Positions 23,454-35,006 of a stretch of DNA of 64,000 nt are shown piece after piece. Position 1 is the stretch's first letter; each line of letters starts with the position of its first letter. The position numbers and the translations under genes are program-made. This DNA is from Emergomyces orientalis (taxonomy: Eukaryota; Ascomycota; Eurotiomycetes; Onygenales; Ajellomycetaceae). The notes beneath the pieces are model-generated. The model was not told where the DNA came from. It saw nothing but the letters and a program-made list of their open reading frames with translations, and searched no databases. The stretch covers positions 372,001-436,000 of the forward strand of contig MOWL01000069.1 in the NCBI GenBank assembly GCA_002110485.1, written 5' to 3'.

Positions 23454-26400
23454 CTAGGGCAAGTCCTGTGCTTCCCACTCACACTTGACAGTGAGGTGTT
23501 TTATCGGGTTTTCTAGAATACATTCATATTTTTCAATTGGATCCACAGCGTTGCATGAAGATTTGGCAACATTAGTATCACATTCCAGCTTACCAGCATT
23601 TTTCTTATCACCAATGTATTTGCACGTAACTCCATTCGCAGTAAATGGTCCAAGTGAGGGAGGGAATACCCCTGCTATATCATCTGTTTTCACTTTCACA
23701 AGAGGTTCATCTTTACAGAGATCAACTTTCTTTGGCTGTGTGGCTGACCAGACTTCCCAATAATGATGAATATATGGTGGAGCAGGATTTTCAACATCAG
23801 ACACAGAAATTAAGACAAAACCAGTCCTTGGTTTTGGGCGGGGATTGTTCCCTCCACCACCACCTGTCCATGACCACTCACACGAATCATTTCCACAGCA
23901 GAAAGGTGAGCTGGGGGTACATCCATTCTCACCACACTCACAATAGGGACAGCTGGCATTGGCACAGCAGCTAGGTGATTGTTCATCACACCCCTTCTCA
24001 CCGCACTTGCATGGATTGCCTTTGTCCAACTTGCACTTGTCGTCACATGTGGGTTCTGGGTCATTAGGCTTGGTGGTGGTTGGCACTGGACTGCTTGCAT
24101 TTGGGTCCTTTGGGTCACGGCGGTCCGGGGGCACTCCTGTCGGCATTGGTGAACAGAAGAATCCTGTGCATAAGTGGCCGCCACAACCAGTTCCCGATTT
24201 GCATGTAGGCGACGGCTTCACTCCACCATTACTAGTGAAGCTAATAGTATGGCCACCAGAGTCAGCGCCGGGCAAACGGGGGCAATAAGAGCCCTCAAAT
24301 TGTTTGAACAGGTTGCCAGTTCCAGGGGCGCAAGGCTGCACAGTTTCTCCCTCATTTGTTTCCTCTGCAAGGATTTCTTTGATCCTTGGGCACCTTCTTT
24401 CCTGGTCCCATTCATCAACTGTGTCAGCATCAGATAAACAGGAATGTGTATCTACCTGGCCATTCCAGATGATGGGTTTCGCTCTTGCCATGTCTATCTG
24501 TTTGCCATTGACTTCAATGCGACGGTGAAAAATCTTGATCATCTTCTTCACATTGGCAGGATCCTCTAATTGGCGTTGCCAGGGGGACTGTAACGATCGA
24601 AAATATCCTGCTAAACCAGCTACTAGCGGGGTAGCTAGGGTTCAAAAATATTGTAAGTTACTACCTCTATCGGTAGGGTTTTTCTATCTTGATGCTTGGT
24701 ATGAACTTACAAAAAGAGGTTCCTTCCTCTTGAGCGTAGCCGCCTGCAGGGGAATCTGGAACCCAGACATCGTCCCCAGGAGCAAAAGTGGTCAACCAGG
24801 TCTCATACTGGCTGAACTTTGCCTGGTTGCCTTCTGGATCTGTTGCTCCAACAACCATAACGTTTGGTATGTGAAATTGAGATGTAGGCATGCCGAAGAG
24901 AGCAGGGTATCGGGTGATCTGTGGGTGAAGCGCTGCGTCATTGCCAGCTGCGATAACAATAGAAACACCCCAATCATTGAGCGCAAGGAGGAGTCCATCT
25001 ACGCAGTACACCCAGAATAATAATTAGCAAGAGTGGAAAAAGCAGTACGGGGCTCCTCATCTTGATGACCTCAAAATGGTAGAGGAATTGGAGAGTAGAT
25101 TGGGGAAAACAAGTTGAAGTGTAAGAGAAATATTGACACTTACAAATTATTCGTATAGACTCAATTCTCGCGGATTCAGGGAGTTCAAAACTTATGTTAA
25201 TGACTGCTTTGTACTGAAAACCTTTCTGCTGCACATGGGCCAGTATGGTCATAAATTGCTCGATGACTCGTTCAAGGGACAACATATCTCTTAAATATAT
25301 GGGTGCCACATAGAGTCTGCAATTTTCACATATGCCCAAAGTGGCCCCAATAACCTTGGAACCTACAGCAGTTCCGTGCCACATATCAGGCGGACTAAGT
25401 ATGTCAGAAGCCCATTCGGCGCCCTGTTGATCTGGCATCAAAATTTCAATGTTTTGACCACTAATTTCCTACAAGAATTGAGCCTTGGTCAGTTTGTATT
25501 GGGAAAGTGTAGCCAGCGATAAGACGCTCAATGTTGCACAGAGCAGGCTTAGAGGGTGTCTGCTTACAGGATGATTGGGCCAGAAGCCGTCCTCCATTAT
25601 ATATATATGTTGGCCTCTTCCTGAGATTTCATCATAACTGAACTTGGGGTTACCATTTCCATCTACAGTAGAGCTGCCGGGTAAATTCCAAACCACATTT
25701 TTAGGTGAGGAGACCTGGGAGAGATCCCAAATGTACTGGTTCGATCGTGATTTCTGAGTTGACTGTGTGGATTGATTCTCGTTACGCTCGTACAGAACTG
25801 CCTTGCTGCTGTTCAAATGATTGACATTCTCTTGGGTACGAGAATTGATAGGTTCGGGGAGAGTATTGTCATGTGTGGTTCTGCGGCGTGGATTGCGCGG
25901 ACCTGTTTCAGAATACCAGTGTTCATAGTAATAAGCGTCTGCAACATCGGGCTACATCACTAAAATCAGTCATCACTCTCATGTGCTTCAACTCTGGCAC
26001 ATATTCAGTGCTTACAGATTCTAACAAGGCGTCCATAGTTTCTTGGTCCAAGAAAGGAACCCAAAAGAATCCTGTGCGCTGGAGCTCATCTGACTTGATC
26101 TCAACATATTTTCCTTTGTATTTAGCAAGAAGCTGAGGAATTTGCCCCACATCTTTCACATTTGTTGGATAAACGATGGCATTTGCAGGGCAGCCAGAAG
26201 GTGGTATGAAGGATGCAGCAGCCTGTTCTGATTGAGCCGTTGGCAATGGGCAGTTATCTGGTTTTGTTCTAGTCGTTGTATGAGACCCATCCGATGCTGA
26301 ACAGCCGCGAATTGTATCACAAGTGGAACTGGTAGATGAGATTGTGGATGTGGTTGTCCCTCTAGTGGTGGTTGTCTTGAATATAGTTGTCAAGCAAATT

Positions 26401-29400
26401 GATGCTGATTTTTTCTCACACTTAGTAGGTTCCTCCTTGGGGTATGTTATGATATTATCTCGGCCAACACTAAGTGCGAGTCAGTTGATCCTGTACCACT
26501 AGAAATGGCTAGGCAAAGATCTTACGTGATTCGGGGCCAAGGCGGAAGTGGAGGTTTTATCGTCCAAAGTGAAGGGAGCTTTATCGCGCGTGGAGGTGGC
26601 GGGCCGCTACATTTAAGAGTGAGTTGCGTTAACGTAGTGTACCAATTTTTGAAAGTGGGTGCTGCGGGCTGGGATACGCTGCTCACGGTGGGTAGATGCC
26701 AGGTGGGAGAACCCAGTGTAATCCTCTGATGGGTTTATCTTTGTTCAAACATATCTGTATCCAGTCAATCATGATGTTCTAAAAAAGGAAACGTCCATGC
26801 TCTTGGAGTAAAACTTACAGAGAAGAACCAGAGGTTGCAAGGTGTTTTACCAGGCTCCGGCCTTTTGACCTCTTCTTCAATTGGTGTGATTACCATCGGT
26901 GGCCAAGTTTCCCACATTGGCAGTGGCCGGGTAGTTGTCTGTTGTTGCAGCTCATGGTCAGTCCTACATAATCTGTGGCCTCTCTCTACTGATATTTTTG
27001 AGAATCCCTACCGGTTCATTTGTAGGACCTGGTGTAATTGTTCCCCCTGGTTTGGTGAATGTTGTGGAGACAGTGCAGTCAACAGTAAAAATCCCAGTAG
27101 AGGAACCAATGAATGTGACAACTTTTGTTGCAGGACAAGTGAAGGCAACTGAGACTGTGATAGGGACATGGCAGTTGATTGTGGGTGTTGTCTTTGGAGT
27201 ATTGAAAGGAATCTTTGACTCTGGGGGACATCTGACCACAATTGGACTGACAGTTGATGGAAATGAAATGGTTGTGACAGTTGCGCGAGTGGCTACAATA
27301 GTAGTGATGTAAGGAGTGTGATAAACCCCTTCTCTGGTGTCATCTGTGGGGGAAACAGCAGTCTTACTCCAACTTTCAGGTGGCCCTCGGGTAATATCTG
27401 GCCACGGTGGAACTGTGACATTGCGAGTAGTTGTCTTTCCTTCTCCATCTGGAATGGGCACGGGGATGGGTGGAATATCTACACTGGGCAGTACAGTGAG
27501 AGCAGCAGTGATTTGTCCTTCAGTGATGTTGATGTTTGAGTAGGGCATCCCGTCCGTGGTGATTGGGTCTATGTCCAATGTGATTGTAGTAGTTGTTGTG
27601 TAGAATGTGGGCACTTCCCGTCCACCGATGGTTGTTGTGCCATGATGACCATACTCAAGAGAAGTTGTATACTTACCCGGATCAATGGTGGTTGGTGATG
27701 ACAGTGAACTTGTTGGAAAAACAAGTATGCAATCAGCAGGGCAAGTAACTGAAGGCTTATCGTACGCTTCAGGCCCGACATAGACAATGTCAAACTCATC
27801 ATCTCCTGGCAGAGGAAGCCAAACACTAATCTCTGTAGTAAATCCACTGAAATTGGACCGTTTGTTAGCAAGCAAGTCTAGCAAGGGAACTTTAAAACGA
27901 AGGGATTTCGGGATGCAACAAAACAAACCTTTGATTGGAGTCGTTTTGGAAAATGGCACCGTGGCTAAGCACGAAAAGTTAGTAACTCTTATGCCCAGTG
28001 CATGTACGTGTACCTGGGTTGACTTGTGGGAAAAAGCCTCTTACTTGATGCCAGTTCCAACTTCAATAATACCAACTGTGAAAATGTTGAAAAGAGCAAC
28101 ATTCTTGCTCCCTCTAACTTCAAGAACACGCTCTTGGCAATTGTGTGTTGGAACACAGTCTTGATAATATTCCTGAAAAAAGCTGTATAATCCTGAACTA
28201 TGCAGTGTGATTCCTTCAGAATTGATAATGCGCAGACCCCAAGCGGCTTGACAGCCTGTAGTCTTGCATTTCTCAAATGATGGATCACCAGGGAATTCCT
28301 TGCTGGGAAAAAAAGGTGAAGGTGCGATAGGGACTGGCTGATAATATGGAGTTTCTGTCTGAATATGGCCGAGATATATCTATGAGACATAATTAATTCT
28401 GTTTTTGAAAGCCTTAACAATATGTTATATATATATCTCCGGCCACTCACATCTTTCGCTCCATATACTTGATATTGGTACATGACAGTGTGTTCAGAAC
28501 CGGTACCGTAGAACCAAGAGGGACCTTCAGACTCTATCAGCGTTCCCCGGGCCGCGTATAGACTGATCTGATTGGCTATTTTATCAGGGGAATCATAGAC
28601 ACTCATATCATTGTCACTGATTGAATAGTGAAATTAGCTTCTGATCTGCTGTTCTTATGTTGAGAAGAGACTTGACTTACTGATCTGCCAACCATACCCA
28701 GACATTCTCAAAATACCCTGAGGCCTGAGGTGTGACATGAAACAATAGTGAAGCACAAATACACGCATCACTGTACTCAAACTTTGGACAGGTAGTTATA
28801 TCCAGATCCGTACCAAGAGCTCCCCCAACACGGACATGAGAGTCCCACATAGCAGCTGTGCAACAATGTACTGAGTTAGCAGAACTGCATTTTGCATTGA
28901 AAAGTTACAATAAAACGTACCGGATCCCTGGCGATCCTCATGTACATTCCATTCAAGAAGTATGGCACCAGCTGTAGCTCCTTGAGCGGTGAACATCATA
29001 TCAACTATCTCCATGTCCCCTACATCGCCTTTCTCGCCAACTTGCACTACCACACGTGGATTATGGATATCATTGAAATAGAATCCAGCTCCCTGTATTT
29101 GTGACCAGCTTGCACCTTGCACTCTAGAGCCTGTTGGAATGACTACAGTGCCTCCAACTCTGTAAATGCCTGCTGGGAAATATGCAACTTTGCGATCCTT
29201 GTTGGCCTTCTCAAGAAAAGCATTAATATCTCCTGCATTATCCCCAGTGCCATCATTCTTGCAGCCATGCTCTGTGGCAATCAGAAATTGGTCCACGCTG
29301 AGGTCTTCATATTGAGGGCGAGATCGATAGAAAAGTTTGCCATCTTTGTCCAGTAGGCGTTTCCCTTTTTGAGGTGCATCCACTTCACCTGAAATGTATG

Positions 29401-31156
29401 CGCCATCATACCCATTATAGCGACGCCCAACTGCCCAGAGGCCAACATGATCAGTGCCATCAAGAATTACATCACCATTCTCATTCTGAACTGTTGTCCC
29501 AACATTCTCCATCTTCAAATTGTCGATGACAATGTTGGGTGGACCATTGACTCCATCTTTCCGAGAATTGGTTAAGATAGCAATGGGGCAATTGGATATA
29601 TAGGAGTCTGCAGAAGTCAGCTCAGGCTTGAATGTACAATGCTGTGTGTTGTAAACATACCAATAATGGAGACAGAGCCTATACCCTGGCCGGTGCTACC
29701 CCCTCTTCCACTGATGTTAAAAGCAATGGCTCCACCATCAACCTTGATACGTTGCCAATTAAAGCCCCAGTCCCAAACCATCTGAACTGCAGTGAGGCAG
29801 CCATTGAATTTGAGATTCATTGCTGTATACTGCTGGGAACCTGTCAAAAAGACATGTTAACACTGGTGCACTGGAATAGTTGATTTATAAGCTTGCAAAT
29901 TTATCTCCTTACCAGCACGCCAGCCAATATTACCACCATTGAATTCCAAGTCTGAGACAAATCCTCCACTACCATTCTCCATGAAAATTCCTACATGGGT
30001 GACTTTGTTATCATCAGTCGCCTCTGGCATGTTGAAGACCAGATTCTGCAGTGAGCAGGCCTGGGAGACCTGCCAATGAATACCTGTGGGTACAAGTGGC
30101 TGTTCATGATCATCTGTTGTCAAGGGCATTTCTGTCATGTCAAAGATGAAATTACGAATCTGGCGGAAGAACTGGTTTTGATTGATGTACCAATTTTGAC
30201 CATTACCATTAGGGATATATGGATCTGTATCGAAAAGTGCAATGCCCTGAAAGGTATCACATCCTTTAATCGTGGGCGGGTCCAGGGCATCACCAATGAA
30301 CTGAGTATAGTAGAGTTGGATGACCGGCCGGCAAATTCTATATGTTCCAGGCTGGAAGAATGGGAAATGTTAAATCAACAAATGACCTTGTCTTAACAGA
30401 AGAGGGACTCACTTACCGGAAAATAGATGATGGCCCCTTGCACAAAGGTATTTCCACATTCCAAACCACACCGGTTGCCATCTTCAATTGCAGCATTTAT
30501 GGCCTCGGTGGCATCCTTCTTTCCTGTATTATCAGCATCATACTCCACAACATCTCGGTAGAATTTGTAGCCAGTCGGCGCAAGAGGTTGCTATGAAGAC
30601 ATATTAGCTCAGTGGGAATGAAAGGTTAGAAAACACTTACCATTCCCAAGGGAGCAAGTTTTGGCAACCAGTAACTACTAGCTGTGATAGTGACATTTGA
30701 AGAACTTCCAGCAACCTTTTTTAAGTTACCAGAGCTGCCAATTGAGGTGTGATTATGTTTTGTCGAGTACCCAGACATTGATGTATAGTTCTCAAAACTA
30801 CTAGACTCGAGCCACACTGGCCCATTTTGTTCTCCTAGCACAGTGTTAATGCCATATTCAAAAAAAAAATTCGCCCTTTGCAACAATCGTCTGGGGATGA
30901 GCACATACCTTTATCTGGAGCAACTTTGAAGAAATTGTATTGATTGTCCACCATGTATGGAGGGTTGGGCTACCACTTATTGTCAGCCAACTTTGTGCAT
31001 GCTCGACAATAAGGAGTGAGCTGAGGTCTTTGTCTTTACCTGTGGTCCATAGCTTGGAAGATTCGAGTATTTTGTGGTATCATACAAGTCAACCTGTCCC
31101 CCCACAAGGGACAGAAGTCCAAGAAACACCACCAAACAACTCATATTCTTGGGCAT
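23454..31156 (-). CDS. secreted GH55-like beta-1,3-glucanase fused to a subtilisin (S8) protease, 2099 aa
   Basis: Nineteen exons join in frame: 31040-31156, 30909-30969, 30641-30834, 30417-30590, 29913-30351, 29661-29840, 28921-29607, 28681-28855, 28451-28616, 28045-28379, 27012-27846, 26819-26950, 26687-26778, 26526-26606, 26016-26469, 25568-25951, 25144-25468, 24711-24998, 23454-24634. A signal peptide (MSCLVVFLGLLSLVGG) leads into a twin pectate-lyase-3-type beta-helix typical of GH55 (FYRDVVEYDADNTG, GIHWQVSQACSLQN, MENGSGG, then VDQFLIATEHGCKNDG and AYFPAGIYRV), about residues 40-840. A Thr-rich linker with IYPPGPPPP follows. The S8 domain has Asp1495 (IMEDGFWPNHP), His1533 (MWHGTAVGSK), Asn1630 (IAAGND) and Ser1705 (EGTSFSTPLVAG), so the triad looks intact. 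A Cys-rich C-terminal region follows. An upstream Met at 31219 is an alternative start. Substrate is inferred only; cell-wall glucan is plausible. Confidence 0.85.
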
Positions 31157-31219
31157 AAAGCGGATTCTGTTGAGTAGCAAAAAAGACTTCCTAATCGCAA
31201 TTGAAGTTGCAGAAACCAT

Positions 31220-32510
31220 TTCTTATCTAGAGGTTCAACTTTTCATCAGCTAAGTTTCCCCCTCTTCCAGCCGCAGCGGGGTCATGCTTCGAAAGCCATG
31301 AATCCGCAAGCAAAATCTCTAGATAGTCATGGCAAGGCTCCTGGGGGGAAGGGCAGCCCTTGTGAGAATAATCCCTGTAGGGCGATGCAGATATTAATAA
31401 CGTTTCGAAACGTTCTCATATTGTAGATTTAGATTGAGGGTGCAAAATCCTCGGCAAGGGAACAATCAGACAGAACGGCGGAATCCATGGGCTAAAATTT
31501 TCAATCCTTGATTCCTCGGTCAACGAGGGGAAGATTGCATTAAATGGGAGCTTTGGGCCAGCCTGTGGCGAACGCCCGGAGGAGAAAAGGCTTGTGAGGG
31601 TCGTCTTGCCTACCAGGCCGAGGGGAGTAGTGATGGGGAGAACACTCAAGAAACTAGATGCCGCCTACGAGGCAATGATTAGATGTATCGTGAACGCAGA
31701 GTCTCACAAGGAATCCAGGGATTTAGGGGGAGGGATGAGAGTAGTCCGAGCGTCCAGGGTTGGATTTAATTATTGAATTCTCCAACCCCTCCAACTTCAA
31801 CCGGTGACCAGACGGCGGACGGACCGCCGCCCCTAAAAGGCTAAAGATTCATCTCCGTGCCGTATCGTCGGTTGGCACACTGATTTCCTTGAAGACTTTA
31901 GCTAGCCACGAAACACCATCAGGGTGTTGATGTATTTCACAGGTAGCTTGGCCACTTTGTACCGCTGCACCAATTTAATATGAGCAGTAGCTTAAGACAA
32001 ACAAGGTGAAAGAAACACAGCAAGGTATACTCTCCCGCTAAATTAGTATAATGGTATGAAGCTGCCAAGTGAGTGATGAAATCAACTCCCGATGCAACCT
32101 TTCCATTCAACTTGACTTCCAAACATCGAAAAATCCTAACCGATATCGTAAAAGTTATATAATACACGAACATGGCTATCTGGAGCTTGAGATGGGCAGC
32201 ATAAGTTTATAAGGCTTTTAACTAGTGAAGGGAATATGAAACAACCTTCGCTCTATATTATTTGAATATTTGGCTGTTACAATCTAGTTAGAGTTTCTAC
32301 AGAACCAGCCTGGTTCGTATCCACCAGGCTGCGGAGCCAGGATTCTTGACCACACCTCCCGCCAACATCAAATCTCCACCAAATATGCCCATTCTCTTAT
32401 ATTATTGCTCGTCCAAAGCTTTCTCCGAAATTTTCATCCAGGGATTCTCTCCTTACCAATCATCCAGGACTAGTTCTGAGTTTTGTATTCAAGTTGCTTA
32501 GCTAGAGATA
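31220..32510. other. intergenic, promoter side of the GH55-subtilisin gene
   Basis: No gene is supported. Short frames near 31416-31776 on both strands lack recognisable features. Confidence 0.45.
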
Positions 32511-32941
32511 TGAGTCGGCCACTCAAATACATATACAAAATGCAATAAATTACAACACTATATCTCAACAGCTAGATAATTTATTGTTTCAAATAAAGAG
32601 AATATATTATATATATTCTTTTCCGATTGATTATTGAATTTGAACCAGATTTTAGGTATTTTACCTAAATTACCATGTAATTTTTATAATATTAAGTATT
32701 GAGATCAGTTAGTAGTTCAGAAATCAGAAAATATACTATTTATATTATATTTAAAATATTAAGATATCTAATCTATATTAAGAAATCTTTGATTAAAGAA
32801 ACTAAATAAATTATAACCTAATTTAGTATATTTAAATTTAATAAGAAATAAACCAAAAAATTCTGAAAAAATTCTCAGTAATTGTTGAGATATAATGTGG
32901 TAATTATTGCATTTTGTATATGTATTTGAGTGGCCGACTCA
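32511..32941. mobile_element. candidate MITE with about 60-bp terminal inverted repeats
   Basis: The left end (32511-32570) starts TGAGTCGGCCACTCAAATAC. Its reverse complement recurs at the right end (32883-32941), with the outer 20 bases identical and the rest differing by only a few substitutions and one indel. The roughly 310-bp interior is extremely AT-rich and encodes nothing. Size (431 bp), lack of coding capacity and long inverted repeats fit a miniature inverted-repeat element. I could not see an unambiguous target-site duplication: TA precedes the left end, but CTA follows the right end. Confidence 0.65.
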
Positions 32942-33300
32942 CTAAGTGGCCGGGCCACATAAACTACATTACTGTCTAGCCCCTGGCTATAAAAGCCCCG
33001 GTATATCAGTTGAATCGGGACTAGTGAGATCCCTGGGTATATAACCTTCTTTTCAGAGCTCCTTAGGCCACAGGTGATAAACATGCCCGATACCTCTCAT
33101 CATCGAAGCAACATACCGTTTACATCCCTACTCATGCAGACAGAAAACCAGCCAATTTCTCCAGCGTAACATCGCCTGTGCTTCAAAGAGTTGGTGTGTA
33201 CGATTCCAGCTGCCCCAGGATGACGGGGGTGGACCTGATGTACATGCTATAAGTTTCTTGGTTGACGATGGCACTTCTTCACGAAAGTTAGAATACAGCT

Positions 33301-33835
33301 CATTTTTCGGTACAATTCATCGGTAATGTACGGTCGAACGGCCTCGCGCAGGATTCATTTCTCTGTCATCGATAGAAATGCTGACCCGTCACTCTTCCAC
33401 AGTGCGCCGTGGTCCTGATTATCAGTCGCTTGCTGCTGCGGTGTATAAGCGATTTTGACGCTTGGAGGAAGATTGTTCACATAGTCAGTGAGATTATAGT
33501 TCAGGAACGGCGTGCGCCCCTCAACACCATGAGCCATTTCGGTGCGGTCTCCCAGCCCTGAAAGAAGGGTGTTGGGTAGGGAACTTTTGTTCAATGAGTA
33601 GAGAGATGTGGAACATCTTTAGTTTGTCTTCTGTGGAAGCAGAACGGCCGAACCCGACACTTTCAACCAAGTGTTTAAGGTTCTTGGCTCAGTCAACCGC
33701 GAGAGATTCTGCCGAAGACACAATTACTCGAGATATATCCTGGATAACTCTTGACTCATTCTTTCCTTGTAGCCCTTGACAAAATTCATCAAATGTATCA
33801 TCCCGAAAGAGCTGTGTTTGCGAACGGGTTGATAC
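33301..33835 (-). pseudogene. truncated asparagine-synthetase-like gene remnant
   Basis: On the reverse strand a protein-like run contains SLPNTLLSGLGDRTEMAHGVEGRTPFL, with the GDRTEMAHGVEGRTPFL core of the ATP-dependent amidotransferase domain of glutamine-dependent asparagine synthetases. It continues to ILREAVRPYITDELYRK. The frame is broken three times: TGA replaces the expected Trp codon in (TEK)W(ILREA), another TGA stands in (LAVD)W(AKNL), and a one-base deletion precedes the LNKSSLPN segment. The N-terminal glutaminase domain and the C-terminal end are missing. The fragment lies a few hundred bases from the candidate MITE. Confidence 0.8.
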
Positions 33836-33839
33836 CTCT

Positions 33840-35006
33840 CCAGCAACTCCTTACAAATCCCCTTGCTCCTACCTGTTATTCCTAAATCCGATTTGCGCAT
33901 GAAGCTGCCTTTAGTGGCGAGAACGGTTTCATAAGTAGCGCTTCTGTACGTGGCACTCTTTCCGCCTCTTGATTCTTGATCAGTTGGTGTGTTGGAGCCT
34001 GTATCAAGACTTGAATTTGAGTTCTTGCGGCGAAGAGAAGCCTAAGAATGGGGGCCCAGGTCGACGCTTTGAGGAGCATCGTGTTAGAGGTTCGATAGCG
34101 GGTGTCGGTGCGTTCGGGTTCTTGCAAGATCGGTATGTCTAGCTTCTCCCGCTTGACCTTTAGCTCCATCCCGCCCGGGGATCTCATGCCATTCTCAATA
34201 AATCCTTTATTGTTAGCTGACTTCTCTAGAGCATGTTTGATATCAGCTGAGCTTGGAACAGTAGTAAGTCTATTCACAGTGTTTGCTGCCATGAATACCA
34301 AGATAAAACATAAGCATCAGAGGTAAAGAGAGATCACAATGATTTTTCGAAAAGGCTCAGATTTGAAGGTATTTTACTGAACTTAGTCCATGTCACTGCT
34401 CTCAGTTGACTGCAGAAGCATCTGTCTGAGAGGGCAAGATGATATTGGGTATGTGACCTCACACAGGCAAAGGGCAGTGTCATATGCTAACTCCCCTGGG
34501 CAGCATCAACTGAGGTATTGAGTACATTCAAGCGATTCATTAGCTTGTTAGTAGTTGGGTGGGTGATTACCAGCGAATCCGGGCTTTCATATGTTCTTTC
34601 CCATTTTTTCTTTTCATTTAATTTGTCTTCATCCTTTTGATTCATGAAAAAGTGTTAAATGCTTTAAAGTCTGTATGTTTTGGTTTCTCAGATACTATTA
34701 ATGTATACGTCGAAATGGTCCTCCATTTAAGAACAAAACGTGGGCAAAGTGGTGGAACCCTTTAAGGCCCTAACCACCATCTGGCCATCGAGCATCATCA
34801 TTCCTTCTCACAAACTAGATGCGGCTAATCCTTTGGGGTTATCGAGCTCAATAGTATGAGTCTATAGTTTCAATGTGCAGACATCGCAACTCTCCACCAA
34901 GGGTCCAAGCTAGGGATATGACAAGGCATAATACTGGTTCGTTCAAGTGTATAAATATATTGTACAATTTCCAAGAGAGCAAACCCCCCAAAAAAGTAAG
35001 GAGAGT
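33840..35006. other. intergenic, no supported gene
   Basis: A reverse frame (33882-34301) lacks recognisable motifs. The AT-rich part next to 35006 is the probable MGR3 3' UTR. Confidence 0.4.

Noticed and set aside
26835..27543. Forward frames of 105, 125 and 73 aa opposite the GH55-subtilisin linker
   Set aside because: They are antisense to Thr/Pro-rich coding exons that join in frame on the reverse strand.
23454..27959. Annotating the subtilisin and the GH55-like part as two separate genes
   Set aside because: Small exons at 26526-26606, 26687-26778 and 26819-26950 bridge them in frame and encode a linker typical of such extracellular proteins; no start codon with a signal peptide lies before the subtilisin domain.
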